Position numbers and translations under genes: made by a program. Of a stretch of DNA of 64,000 nt, positions 8,328 to 16,719 are shown one piece after another. The stretch spans positions 22,579 to 86,578 of the forward strand of contig NZ_PYWX01000049.1 in assembly GCF_003031675.1 (NCBI RefSeq), in the 5' to 3' direction. The notes under the pieces were generated by a model. That model had not been told where the DNA came from. It ran no database searches and was given only the letters and a program-made list of their open reading frames with translations. Numbering within the stretch: the stretch's first letter is position 1; the number at the start of each line of letters is the position of its first letter. The stretch is from Pseudomonas palleroniana (GTDB taxonomy: Bacteria; Pseudomonadota; Gammaproteobacteria; Pseudomonadales; Pseudomonadaceae).

Positions 8328-10550
8328 ATGAATACCGAAGGACTTACAGAAGTTGCCGTAAAAGACGCTCACCCGGTGGTTGAACAAGTCACCGAGACCC
8401 CGCCGGAGCTGGAGCCGGCACCGCCTGCCGTGGCGACTGAGCCACCTGTGCCGGCCCCGGTTCCCGTCGTGACCAACCTGGATGACAGCAGCCTGTACAT
8501 CCACCGCGAGCTGTCGCAACTGCAATTCAACATCCGCGTGCTGGAGCAGGCGCTGGATGAGTCCTACCCGCTGCTGGAGCGGCTCAAGTTCCTGCTGATC
8601 TTCTCCAGCAACCTGGACGAGTTCTTCGAGATCCGTGTCGCCGGCCTCAAGAAACAGATCACTTTCGCCCGCGAGCAAGCCGGTGCCGATGGCCTGCAGC
8701 CGCATCAGGCCCTGGCCCGCATCAGCGAGCTGGTTCACGGCCAAGTGGATCGCCAGTACGCGATCCTCAATGACATCCTGTTGCCGGAACTGGAGAAGCA
8801 TCAGGTCCGTTTTATCCGTCGTCGTCACTGGACCACCAAGATCAAGACCTGGGTGCGCCGCTACTTCCGCGACGAGATTTCACCGATCATCACCCCGATT
8901 GGCCTCGACCCGACGCACCCGTTCCCGTTGCTGGTGAACAAAAGCCTGAACTTCATCGTGGAACTCGAAGGCATCGACGCCTTCGGTCGCGACTCGGGCC
9001 TGGCGATTATCCCGGCGCCGCGCTTGCTGCCACGGATCATCAAGGTACCGGAAGAGGTCGGTGGGGCTGGCGACAACTATGTATTCCTGTCGTCGATGAT
9101 CCATGCACACGCCGATGACCTGTTCCAGGGCATGAAGGTCAAGGGCTGCTACCAGTTCCGCCTGACCCGTAACGCCGACCTGGCGCTGGATTCCGAAGAC
9201 GTCGAAGACTTGGCCCGTGCCCTGCGCGGTGAGCTGTTCTCGCGGCGCTACGGCGATGCGGTGCGCCTGGAAGTGGCCGATACCTGCCCGAAACACCTGT
9301 CGGACTATTTGCTCAAGCAGTTCAACCTGGGCGAGACCGAGCTGTATCAGGTCAATGGCCCTGTGAACCTGACGCGCCTGTTCAGCATCACCGGCCTGGA
9401 CAGCCACCCGGAGCTGCAATACACGCCGTTCACCCCGCAGATCCCGAAACTGCTGCAAAACAGCGAGAACATCTTCAACGTCGTGAGCAAGCAGGACATC
9501 CTGCTGCTGCACCCGTTCGAGTCCTTCACCCCGGTGGTCGACCTGCTGCGCCAGGCTGCCAAGGACCCGCATGTGCTCGCTGTGCGCCAGACGCTGTACC
9601 GTTCCGGCGCCAACTCGGAAATCGTGGATGCATTGGTCGACGCTGCGCGTAACGGCAAGGAAGTCACCGCGGTGATCGAACTGCGTGCACGCTTTGACGA
9701 AGAGTCCAACCTGCAACTGGCCAGCCGCCTGCAAGCGGCGGGTGCGGTGGTGATCTACGGTGTGGTCGGTTTCAAGACCCACGCCAAGATGATGCTGATC
9801 CTGCGCCGCGAAGCCGGCGAGATCGTCCGTTATGCCCACTTGGGTACCGGTAACTACCACGCCGGCAACGCGAAGCTCTATACCGACTACAGCCTGCTGA
9901 CCTCCGACGATGCGTTGTGTGAAGACGTTGGCAAATTGTTCAGCCAGTTGATCGGCATGGGCAAGACCCTGCGCATGAAGAAGCTGCTGCATGCGCCGTT
10001 TACGCTCAAGAAGGGCATGCTCGACATGATTGCCCGCGAGACCCAGTTCGCCCTCGACGGCAAGCCGGCGCACATCATCGCCAAGTTCAACTCGCTGACC
10101 GATCCGAAAATCATCCGCGCGCTCTACAAGGCCAGCCAGTCCGGTGTGCGCATCGACCTGGTGGTGCGTGGCATGTGCTGCCTGCGCCCAGGCATTATGG
10201 GGGTGTCGCATAACATCCATGTGCGCTCGATCATCGGTCGTTTCCTGGAGCACACGCGGGTCTTCTACTTCCTCAACGGAGGCGAAGAGCAGATGTTCCT
10301 CTCCAGCGCCGACTGGATGGAGCGCAACCTCGATAAGCGTGTAGAGACGTGCTTCCCGGTGGAAGGCAAGAAGCTGATCATGCGGGTCAAGAAGGAGCTG
10401 GAAAGCTACCTCACCGACAACACGCATAGCTGGAGCCTGCAATCGGACGGCCGCTACGTGCGCAACACGCCAACCGGCAACCAGAACCCGCGCAGTGCGC
10501 AGGCGACGTTGCTGGAGAAATTGGGTAGCCCGATTCTCACCGTGAACTAA
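8328..10550 (+). CDS. ppk: Polyphosphate kinase 1
   Basis: PPK1 reversibly polymerises the gamma-phosphate of ATP into polyphosphate. The 740-residue protein shows the N domain (LYIHRELSQLQFNIRVLEQALD), the head domain and two PLD-like catalytic domains. The phosphorylated His is expected at about residue 504 in RYAHLGTGNYH. Residues 1-50 are an acidic Pro/Glu-rich tail absent from E. coli Ppk. Shine-Dalgarno AGGAA precedes the ATG. It lies head-to-head at its 3' end with ppx, the enzyme that degrades its product, with a composite REP element between them. Confidence 0.97.
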   Translation: MNTEGLTEVAVKDAHPVVEQVTETPPELEPAPPAVATEPPVPAPVPVVTNLDDSSLYIHRELSQLQFNIRVLEQALDESYPLLERLKFLLIFSSNLDEFFEIRVAGLKKQITFAREQAGADGLQPHQALARISELVHGQVDRQYAILNDILLPELEKHQVRFIRRRHWTTKIKTWVRRYFRDEISPIITPIGLDPTHPFPLLVNKSLNFIVELEGIDAFGRDSGLAIIPAPRLLPRIIKVPEEVGGAGDNYVFLSSMIHAHADDLFQGMKVKGCYQFRLTRNADLALDSEDVEDLARALRGELFSRRYGDAVRLEVADTCPKHLSDYLLKQFNLGETELYQVNGPVNLTRLFSITGLDSHPELQYTPFTPQIPKLLQNSENIFNVVSKQDILLLHPFESFTPVVDLLRQAAKDPHVLAVRQTLYRSGANSEIVDALVDAARNGKEVTAVIELRARFDEESNLQLASRLQAAGAVVIYGVVGFKTHAKMMLILRREAGEIVRYAHLGTGNYHAGNAKLYTDYSLLTSDDALCEDVGKLFSQLIGMGKTLRMKKLLHAPFTLKKGMLDMIARETQFALDGKPAHIIAKFNSLTDPKIIRALYKASQSGVRIDLVVRGMCCLRPGIMGVSHNIHVRSIIGRFLEHTRVFYFLNGGEEQMFLSSADWMERNLDKRVETCFPVEGKKLIMRVKKELESYLTDNTHSWSLQSDGRYVRNTPTGNQNPRSAQATLLEKLGSPILTVN

Positions 10551-10554
10551 AAAG

Positions 10555-10772
10555 TGTGGGAGGGGGCTTGCCCTAATGCCTGTCAGTTAAGCGATAAAGC
10601 GGACGATGGATAAATTGTGGGAGGGGGCTTGCTCCCGATGGCCTGCGTAGCAGGCCCATTTTTGAGGCCGCTGCGCGGCCTATCGGGGGCAAGTCGAATC
10701 GTCGCACCGCCCCTCCCACAGTGACCGCGTTAATCTTTAACTGACCGGCATTAGGGCTTGCCCCCTCCCACA
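10555..10772. repeat. Nested composite REP element, copy 1
   Basis: Outer inverted arms of 36 bp (10555-10590 and 10737-10772, two mismatches besides the paired region) enclose a second REP pair, the core at 10616-10720 (105 bp, ends TGTGGGAGGGG and CCCCTCCCACA). Linkers of 25 bp (left) and 16 bp (right) join core and frame. The core contains the hairpins CCTGCGTAGCAGG and GAGGCCGCTGCGCGGCCT. A second copy with the same sizes is at 60836-61052, but its frame is reversed relative to the core. It separates convergent ppk and ppx. Confidence 0.92.
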
Positions 10773-10791
10773 ATTTGTTTTGTTCTTTGGG

Positions 10792-12294
10792 TCAGCGCAC
10801 GTTCAGGCTGAATCCTACCCGCGTCAGCCACTCCGCTTCCTGGGCGAAATCCGCCTGGGTCAACTGGTTTTCATCCAGCCAGCCTTTGGGGAATACCACG
10901 TCGAGGCTGTCGCCGTTGGCCCTCAGGGTCACTTGAGGCATTTCCTGGGTGCCACGGATGTGGTGGAACAGGATCGCAAAGCGCAGCAGCGCACACAGGC
11001 GTATCAGCTTGATGCCGTCGTCGCCGAATTCGGCAAACTTGTCCTTGGGAATATTGCGGCGGTGGCCGCGCACCAGGAGGGCGAGCATCTGCTGGTCTTC
11101 CCGCGAGAAGCCTGCGAGGTCGGAGTGCTCGATCAGGTAGGCGCCGTGCTTGTGGTAATGATAGTGGGCGATGTCCAGGCCCACTTCATGCACCTTGGCG
11201 GCCCAGCCGAGCAACTCGCGCCATACGCCGTCTTCCAGGTCCCAATCCGCGGCCACCTGGTCGAACGCATGCAAAGCCTTGCGCTCCACGCGAATCGCTT
11301 GTTCCAGGTCGACGTGGTAGCGCTCCATCAGCGAGCTGAGGGTACGCTCACGCACGTCCTCATGGTGATGGCGCCCCAACAGGTCATAGAGCACGCCTTC
11401 GCGCAGGGCGCCATCGCAGTGGTCCATGCGTTGCAGTTCGAGGGCGTCGAAGATCGCTTCGAGAATCGCAAGGCCGGCCGGGAAGATGGTGCGACGGTCG
11501 GGCTTGATGCCATCGAAGTCGATTTTCTCGGCATCGCCCAGCTTGAACAATTTGCGCTTGAGCCACGCCAGCCCTTCGGCGTTGACCTCGCCGGTGCCAT
11601 GGCCGCCGGCTTTCAAGGCCAGGCCGATGGCGCGGATGGTGCCGGACGAGCCGATGGCCTCATCCCAGGTCAGGCGGTGCAGGGCGTGCTCGATGCTCAT
11701 GATCTCCAACCGTGCCGCCGTGTAGGCCTGGGCGTAGCGCGCCGGGGTGATCTTGCCGTCCTTGAAATAACGCTGGGTGTAACTGACGCAACCCATCTGC
11801 AGGCTTTCACGCAGCAGTGGTTCGAAGCGCTGGCCGATGATGAACTCGGTACTGCCGCCGCCGATGTCCGCCACCAGGCGTTTGCCCGGAGTGTCGGCCA
11901 GGGTGTGGGAAACGCCGAGGTAGATCAGGCGGGCTTCTTCACGGCCGGAGATGACTTCTACCGGGTGCCCGAGGATTTCTTCGGCGCGATGGATGAAGTC
12001 GTTGCGGTTACGCGCTTCGCGCAATGCGTTGGTGCCCACGATCCGTACGGAGCCCGGGGGCATTCCGTTGATCAGTTGGGCAAAGCGCTTGAGGCAGTCG
12101 AGCCCGCGCTGCATGGATTCTTCATTGAGTTGACGCTCGTCGTCGATCCCGGCAGCCAGCTGTACTTTTTCGCCGAGCCGCTCAAGGATGCGGATTTCGC
12201 CGTTCTGGGCCTTGGCCACGACCATGTGAAAGCTGTTGGAGCCCAGGTCGATGGCGGCGATCAGGGACAGATTCTTGGCTTGGGATTGCGGCAT
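10792..12294 (-). CDS. ppx: Exopolyphosphatase
   Basis: Ppx hydrolyses terminal phosphates from polyphosphate. The 500-residue protein has the ASKHA-fold phosphate 1 motif AAIDLGSNSFHM, phosphate 2 motif VADIGGGSTEF and the HD-like C-terminal domain (AAKVHEVGLDIAHYHYHKHG). I chose the ATG at 12294 (MPQSQ) because the protein family begins here; a further in-frame start lies 13 codons upstream. No strong Shine-Dalgarno is visible at either start. Confidence 0.95.
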   Translation of the reverse strand: MPQSQAKNLSLIAAIDLGSNSFHMVVAKAQNGEIRILERLGEKVQLAAGIDDERQLNEESMQRGLDCLKRFAQLINGMPPGSVRIVGTNALREARNRNDFIHRAEEILGHPVEVISGREEARLIYLGVSHTLADTPGKRLVADIGGGSTEFIIGQRFEPLLRESLQMGCVSYTQRYFKDGKITPARYAQAYTAARLEIMSIEHALHRLTWDEAIGSSGTIRAIGLALKAGGHGTGEVNAEGLAWLKRKLFKLGDAEKIDFDGIKPDRRTIFPAGLAILEAIFDALELQRMDHCDGALREGVLYDLLGRHHHEDVRERTLSSLMERYHVDLEQAIRVERKALHAFDQVAADWDLEDGVWRELLGWAAKVHEVGLDIAHYHYHKHGAYLIEHSDLAGFSREDQQMLALLVRGHRRNIPKDKFAEFGDDGIKLIRLCALLRFAILFHHIRGTQEMPQVTLRANGDSLDVVFPKGWLDENQLTQADFAQEAEWLTRVGFSLNVR

Positions 12295-12738
12295 GGTTTG
12301 GGGTCTCGGTCGATAACCTTGCCATCGTGCCACGATCGACCGCTGGCGCCAACGCGTTGTGCTTCGGGAATTTCTCTGAGGCTGTATGTGAGACTTTTTT
12401 GTAGGAAATGTAGGTTGTCTTTCCAGGCTTTTGTAGAAGTGCTTCTGGGGCGGCGTAGGATATTTAACTAGTGTAGGTTTTAAGTCTGATTATGATTTTG
12501 CCTACAATCCAAGCGTGCAGTTTTTATTCCTTATGTTAGTTGAACCTACCGTTGGAGGTTGCCACGCTGACAGTTTCTTTTTACCGCTCCCACAATAATT
12601 GAGGTGCCGTCTTATTCTTTAGTCAACTACCAAGCGGACAGACTGTCACTCGGCAATTTTGCCGTGGTGTTATTTATTTATGGCTTGTCTTGTAAAGAAA
12701 AATAAATACACCTGATAACTTTTTGTGACAGGTTGAAT
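12295..12738. promoter_or_regulatory. AT-rich upstream region of fimbrial operon
   Basis: This 444-bp gap has no supported gene. It is clearly more AT-rich than the flanks. The pentamer GTAGG or its complement CCTAC occurs six times within 12401-12549 (12401, 12410, 12455, 12473 forward; 12501 and 12545 reversed). A -10-like TACAAT lies at 12503-12508. The short palindrome CGGCAATTTTGCCG is near 12652. It probably carries the fimbrial promoter and operator sites, and the weak ppx promoter at its left edge. Confidence 0.5.
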
Positions 12739-13395
12739 ATGAAAAAAATTGTTGGATTGACTCTTGGTATCGCTTGCCTGGCCGCAACCCTCAATGCACA
12801 GGCTTCCACCACTGCCGAGCTGATCGTCAGGGGTACGATCAAACCGGCGGCGTGTAACCTCAGCATGACCGGCGGAGGCATTATCAACTACGGCGAAATT
12901 CCTTCGGGTCAACTGCTCCCGACGGCATTCAATCCGCTTGCGGAAAGGACTACCCCGCTGACCGTCAGTTGCGGTACCACGCCCGCCAAGTTCGGGCTGA
13001 AATTTGTCGACCTGCAGGCCGGCAGCAAGGTGCCTGGCATCCTGAATGCGCTTGGCGCGGGCTATACCGAGACGCATAACTTTGGCCTGGGCCTTGTGTC
13101 TGGCCGCAAGACCGGCGGTTTTGCCGTCACCCTGAAGGACCTCAGGGCTTCGGCCGTTGTGCTCAACCCCATCATGCGTATCGGCGCCGGTGCCTGGCAG
13201 AACAGTGACGGAAAAGTCGCGCAGTCGCCTACCCAATACTCCTGGCGATCCGGCGTCACTGCCGTTCCCGCTCCGGTCGCACAACTGACCGGGACTATCG
13301 CTGTCAGGGCGGTGATCAATAAAGGCCAGGATCTGGACCTGAGTCGCGACATTACCCTGGATGGGCGCGCGACACTTGAACTGAGCTACATCTAA
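12739..13395 (+). CDS. DUF1120 fimbrial subunit (probable major pilin)
   Basis: The 218-residue precursor has a clear Sec signal peptide (about 1-22, ending AQA). The mature part looks like a DUF1120 protein: TAELIVRGTIKPAAC at the N-terminus, NYGEI, and C39/C78 placed like the disulfide of chaperone-usher pilins. It ends ATLELSYI, an alternating hydrophobic C-terminal strand like the chaperone-binding strand of pilins. I use the ATG at 12739 rather than a TTG two codons earlier. It is first in a cluster with chaperone, usher and minor subunit. The role as major shaft subunit is inferred from position and the following attenuator. Confidence 0.8.
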   Translation: MKKIVGLTLGIACLAATLNAQASTTAELIVRGTIKPAACNLSMTGGGIINYGEIPSGQLLPTAFNPLAERTTPLTVSCGTTPAKFGLKFVDLQAGSKVPGILNALGAGYTETHNFGLGLVSGRKTGGFAVTLKDLRASAVVLNPIMRIGAGAWQNSDGKVAQSPTQYSWRSGVTAVPAPVAQLTGTIAVRAVINKGQDLDLSRDITLDGRATLELSYI

Positions 13396-13405
13396 GCGAC
13401 TGGAA

Positions 13406-13446
13406 TACAGCCGATCAGGAAACTGACTCGTTTCTTGTCGGCTGTT
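13406..13446 (+). terminator. Intercistronic hairpin between pilin and chaperone genes
   Basis: ACAGCCGATCAGGAAAC pairs with GTTTCTTGTCGGCTGT (one bulge) around a short loop, followed by TTCTAAG. The stem of about 16 bp sits 11 bp after the pilin stop. It is likely to be a partial terminator or RNA stabiliser that lets the pilin be made in excess over chaperone and usher, as in classic fimbrial operons. Confidence 0.7.
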
Positions 13447-13500
13447 TCTAAGTGGATTTCAGTTTATCAATTGTCACTTCCCTGTCGTGGAGCGTACTGA

Positions 13501-14220
13501 GTGCCCAGACTTTCAGTAATACTAAGTTCGTGGTTGTTATATCCAGGGTCTTTCTTTTGTTTTGTGGGTGTTGCAACTGCGGACGGTATGTTGCCGGAAA
13601 CTACAGTGGTTGTGCTTTATGAAGCGCAGGGCGAAGCCACGATCAATATAAAAAATACCGATGCGCTGCCGGCGCTGCTGCATTCGGTCATTGAAAACAT
13701 ACCGGAAGATCCTGAGCCGCTATTGATTGTTACACCGCCCATTACGCGTGTGGAGGCCGGTGAGACTCAGTTGGTGCGTTTCATCAGTACCCTTGAGGCG
13801 CCACTCCAGGCCCAGCGGCTGAAGCGAGTGACCTTCGAGGGGATTCCCCAGGCACGTGCGGCGGGTGGTGCGACCATTGGTATCACCCTGCGGCAGAATT
13901 TACCGCTGATCCTGCATCCGCGAGACCTGCCGGTACATCAAACTCCTTGGGAACTGCTGAAGTGGGTACAGGCGGGGGAGCGCCTCACCGTTCACAACGA
14001 CAGCCTTTATGTGGTGCGCCTTGCGCCGGAGGTGCAATTACTGCCACGAAGGTCTGCGGCTACTTTGCCACGGACCTACATTTTGCCGGGTGAAACCCTG
14101 ACGGTGAGGGTTGACGGCGGGCTGGAGGGCTTGACTGAGGTCGAGATTCAACCGGCCACGGTCTATGGGTTTTCGGCGGACAGCTATCGGGCCCTTATCA
14201 ATGTCAGTGGGGTTGATTGA
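13501..14220 (+). CDS. Periplasmic fimbrial chaperone (PapD-like)
   Basis: The 239-residue protein starts at a GTG with GGAG eight bases upstream. It has a signal peptide to about residue 27, then two Ig-like domains. Family hallmarks are TPPITRVEAGETQLVRFI in the first domain and the linker region NLPLILHPRDLP. Aligning by eye with PapD, the conserved Arg8 and Lys112 that anchor the subunit C-terminus fall on Val and Pro here, so it belongs to a divergent chaperone branch. It probably caps the DUF1120 subunit and delivers it to the usher just downstream. Confidence 0.85.
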   Translation: MPRLSVILSSWLLYPGSFFCFVGVATADGMLPETTVVVLYEAQGEATINIKNTDALPALLHSVIENIPEDPEPLLIVTPPITRVEAGETQLVRFISTLEAPLQAQRLKRVTFEGIPQARAAGGATIGITLRQNLPLILHPRDLPVHQTPWELLKWVQAGERLTVHNDSLYVVRLAPEVQLLPRRSAATLPRTYILPGETLTVRVDGGLEGLTEVEIQPATVYGFSADSYRALINVSGVD

Positions 14221-14223
14221 CCC

Positions 14224-16719
14224 ATGACATCGAGTAACAGACTTGTCGCATCGTTATGGCCCAGGCGACCCAGCCTGTTTGTGGGGGTTGCGACGCTATG
14301 GAGCTTGCCCGGCCTCGTCCCCGCACTGGAGCTGGGGGAAGGTTTCGACTTGGCGGCGCTGACCACGCACGGTATTGATCCGAAGGTTTCCGACTACTTT
14401 CGCAGTGCCGCGCGTTTTCGCGAAGGTGTGCATGTGGTGGGATTGCGGATCAATGGAAACCCGCTTGGGTTGGTGGATGCGCAGTTCGACGCACAAGGGC
14501 AGCTGTGTTTTACCCCGGGCTTGCTGGATAAAGCCGGCCTGGTGAAGCCCGCCGGTCTTGTCCGTGAAGGCGGCGCCTCGAGTGCGGCCTGCCATGATTT
14601 CCTTGGCGCCTTCCCGACGACGATGGTGCGGCTTCGGCCCGGCAGCAATGAAGTGGCGCTGGTGGTACCCACTCAATCACTGCGTGAGCCGCAATGGGAG
14701 GCCGCAGACTTTTCCCGAGGTGGCGCCGCGGCGTTGTTCAACTATGACGTGCAGGGGTTTGACAGCCGCTCGCGCAGCGGGCCGAGCCGATTCGTTTCGG
14801 CCTATACCGAGGCAGGTTTCAACTTGGGCGATTGGATTGTTCGCAGTCGTCAATTCTATGTATCCGACAACGGGAACGCCCGAACCGAGCATCTCTATGC
14901 TTACGCTCAGCGGGACATCGCTGCACTGCAGTCGACTTTCCAGGCCGGCCAGATTTCCACGAATAATCCGCTGTTTGGCGGTATCCAGTTATCGGGTGTG
15001 CAGTTTTCTCCTGATGGCCAGTCGCGAGCGCCGGCAGGCAGCAACAACGCCGTGGTGGAGGGGCTGGCTCAAAGCCAATCGCGAATTGAGGTGCGTCAGT
15101 CGGGCGTCTTGATCCACAGCACGCTGGTGCCTGAAGGGCCTTTCAGGCTTACGGGCTTGCCTCTGCTCAACGGTACCAGCGACCTGGAGGTCAGCGTCAT
15201 CGATGTGCGTGGCGCCAAGCGCAACTTCGTGGTGCCCGCGGCCTCTTTCGCGGGAGCTGCCCCGGCTGCGCCCGGTTACTATTTTTCCCTCGGCAAGATA
15301 CGGGATAACACGCTGGATGAGGCGCCATCGCCCGTCGTCGCCATGGGCAGTGGCACTTGGGGTTTGGGGCGCGATTCGTCAGCCGGGTTCGGTGTGTTGG
15401 GCACCGCTGAATACGGGGCGGCCGGCGGTACGCTGAGCAGTGTATTTTTCCAGCGGGTTTCCGTCGGGGCACGTCATAACCTGTCCCGGGACAGTCGCAA
15501 CGCGGTATCCGGCTCGCGCAGCAGCGTCACCGTAAGCAGCCCGGTGGCCGCCAACGTTGATCTCAACCTCAGTTCGACCCAGCAGACCCGGGGTTACCGC
15601 GAGGTCGTTGAAGCGGGCCGCCGAACCACGGCCGATGAGCTGGGGTCGCGCTTCAAGCATCAGTACACGGCGGGTGTGAGCTGGGTTGAACCTACGTTGG
15701 GAGTGTTCTCCCTGGGCTATACCCGCAGTGCTCAATTTGACGGGCAAACCGCCGAGCATGTGTTTGCTGCCTGGAACAAGTCGTTCCGCTACGCCGATGT
15801 GGCATTGGTCGCTGATTCACAGGTGGGTGGCTCTCAGTCCCGCCATGACGCCGGGCGCGATGACCGCCGCCGTGAGCGTGACCTGGACAATGACTTGTCC
15901 GTGCGACTGCAGGTCAGCATGCCCCTGGGTGGCGAGCGCCGTGTAAACAGTTACGTCAGCCGACGTGGGAATCAGGCCCGTGCCGGCACTGCGTTCAGTG
16001 AGCGGATCAATGACTACGTGCGTTACGAGGTGGGCACCGAGCGTGACCTCAGTAATCGGGAGCAGTCGGTTCGTGGCCAGGTGGACCTGACGCCCCGTTA
16101 TACCCGACTTGGCCTGGGGGTCAGCCGAGATGCCCAGGGCAGTAGCTATACAGGGCAGTTGCAAGGGGGCGTCGTGGCCCACGCCGGCGGGCTGACATTC
16201 TCGCCTTACACCGTGCAGGACACGTTTGGGATCGCCTCGGTGGGTGACATCGGCGCTGCAAGAATCGACACCCCGCAGGGGCCGGTGTGGACCGATTTCA
16301 AAGGGCAGGCGGTGATCCCTGGCTTGCCCGCGTACACCAGCAGCCGTCTTGAAGTTCAGACCCGGTCCTTGCCCAAGCGTGTTGACTTGAAGAACGGCAC
16401 CCAGGTGCTCGCGGCCGGGCGAGGGTCGGTCAATACCGTGGCGTTCGAGGTGGTCAAAGTGCGCCGCGTCCTGCTGACTGCCAGTGACTCACAAGGTCGA
16501 CCTCTGCCCCAGGGTGCTGCGGTCTTCGACAAGCACAATCGTTTTCTGACCAGTGTGGTGGGAGAGGGCATGATTTTCCTGAACGACCTTAACGATGCGC
16601 AAGATTTGCGAGTTTCCTTGTCGGACTCTTCCTCGTGTGTGTTGGACCTTGCCGTAAATGCCCAGCCCGACAATGACAAGTTCTACGAGACAGCCTCGGC
16701 GGTGTGCCATGGCCGTTAA
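14224..16719 (+). CDS. Fimbrial outer membrane usher
   Basis: The 831-residue usher begins three bases after the chaperone stop. A signal peptide (about 1-33) precedes the N-terminal periplasmic domain (EGFDLAAL, Cys pair near residues 96 and 120). The 24-strand beta-barrel and plug region follow (VPEGPFRLTGLPLLNGTSDLEV). The C-terminal domains end with two Cys in the last 30 residues. It assembles and secretes pilin subunits. Length is normal for FimD/PapC ushers (about 830-880). The last codons overlap the start of the minor subunit gene by 11 bp. Confidence 0.93.
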   Translation: MTSSNRLVASLWPRRPSLFVGVATLWSLPGLVPALELGEGFDLAALTTHGIDPKVSDYFRSAARFREGVHVVGLRINGNPLGLVDAQFDAQGQLCFTPGLLDKAGLVKPAGLVREGGASSAACHDFLGAFPTTMVRLRPGSNEVALVVPTQSLREPQWEAADFSRGGAAALFNYDVQGFDSRSRSGPSRFVSAYTEAGFNLGDWIVRSRQFYVSDNGNARTEHLYAYAQRDIAALQSTFQAGQISTNNPLFGGIQLSGVQFSPDGQSRAPAGSNNAVVEGLAQSQSRIEVRQSGVLIHSTLVPEGPFRLTGLPLLNGTSDLEVSVIDVRGAKRNFVVPAASFAGAAPAAPGYYFSLGKIRDNTLDEAPSPVVAMGSGTWGLGRDSSAGFGVLGTAEYGAAGGTLSSVFFQRVSVGARHNLSRDSRNAVSGSRSSVTVSSPVAANVDLNLSSTQQTRGYREVVEAGRRTTADELGSRFKHQYTAGVSWVEPTLGVFSLGYTRSAQFDGQTAEHVFAAWNKSFRYADVALVADSQVGGSQSRHDAGRDDRRRERDLDNDLSVRLQVSMPLGGERRVNSYVSRRGNQARAGTAFSERINDYVRYEVGTERDLSNREQSVRGQVDLTPRYTRLGLGVSRDAQGSSYTGQLQGGVVAHAGGLTFSPYTVQDTFGIASVGDIGAARIDTPQGPVWTDFKGQAVIPGLPAYTSSRLEVQTRSLPKRVDLKNGTQVLAAGRGSVNTVAFEVVKVRRVLLTASDSQGRPLPQGAAVFDKHNRFLTSVVGEGMIFLNDLNDAQDLRVSLSDSSSCVLDLAVNAQPDNDKFYETASAVCHGR

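Noticed and set aside
10780..12471. A 563-codon open frame on the plus strand opposite ppx
   Set aside because: It is the antisense shadow of a GC-rich gene; its translation is rich in His/Gln/Val without domain motifs, while the minus strand encodes Ppx with all motifs.
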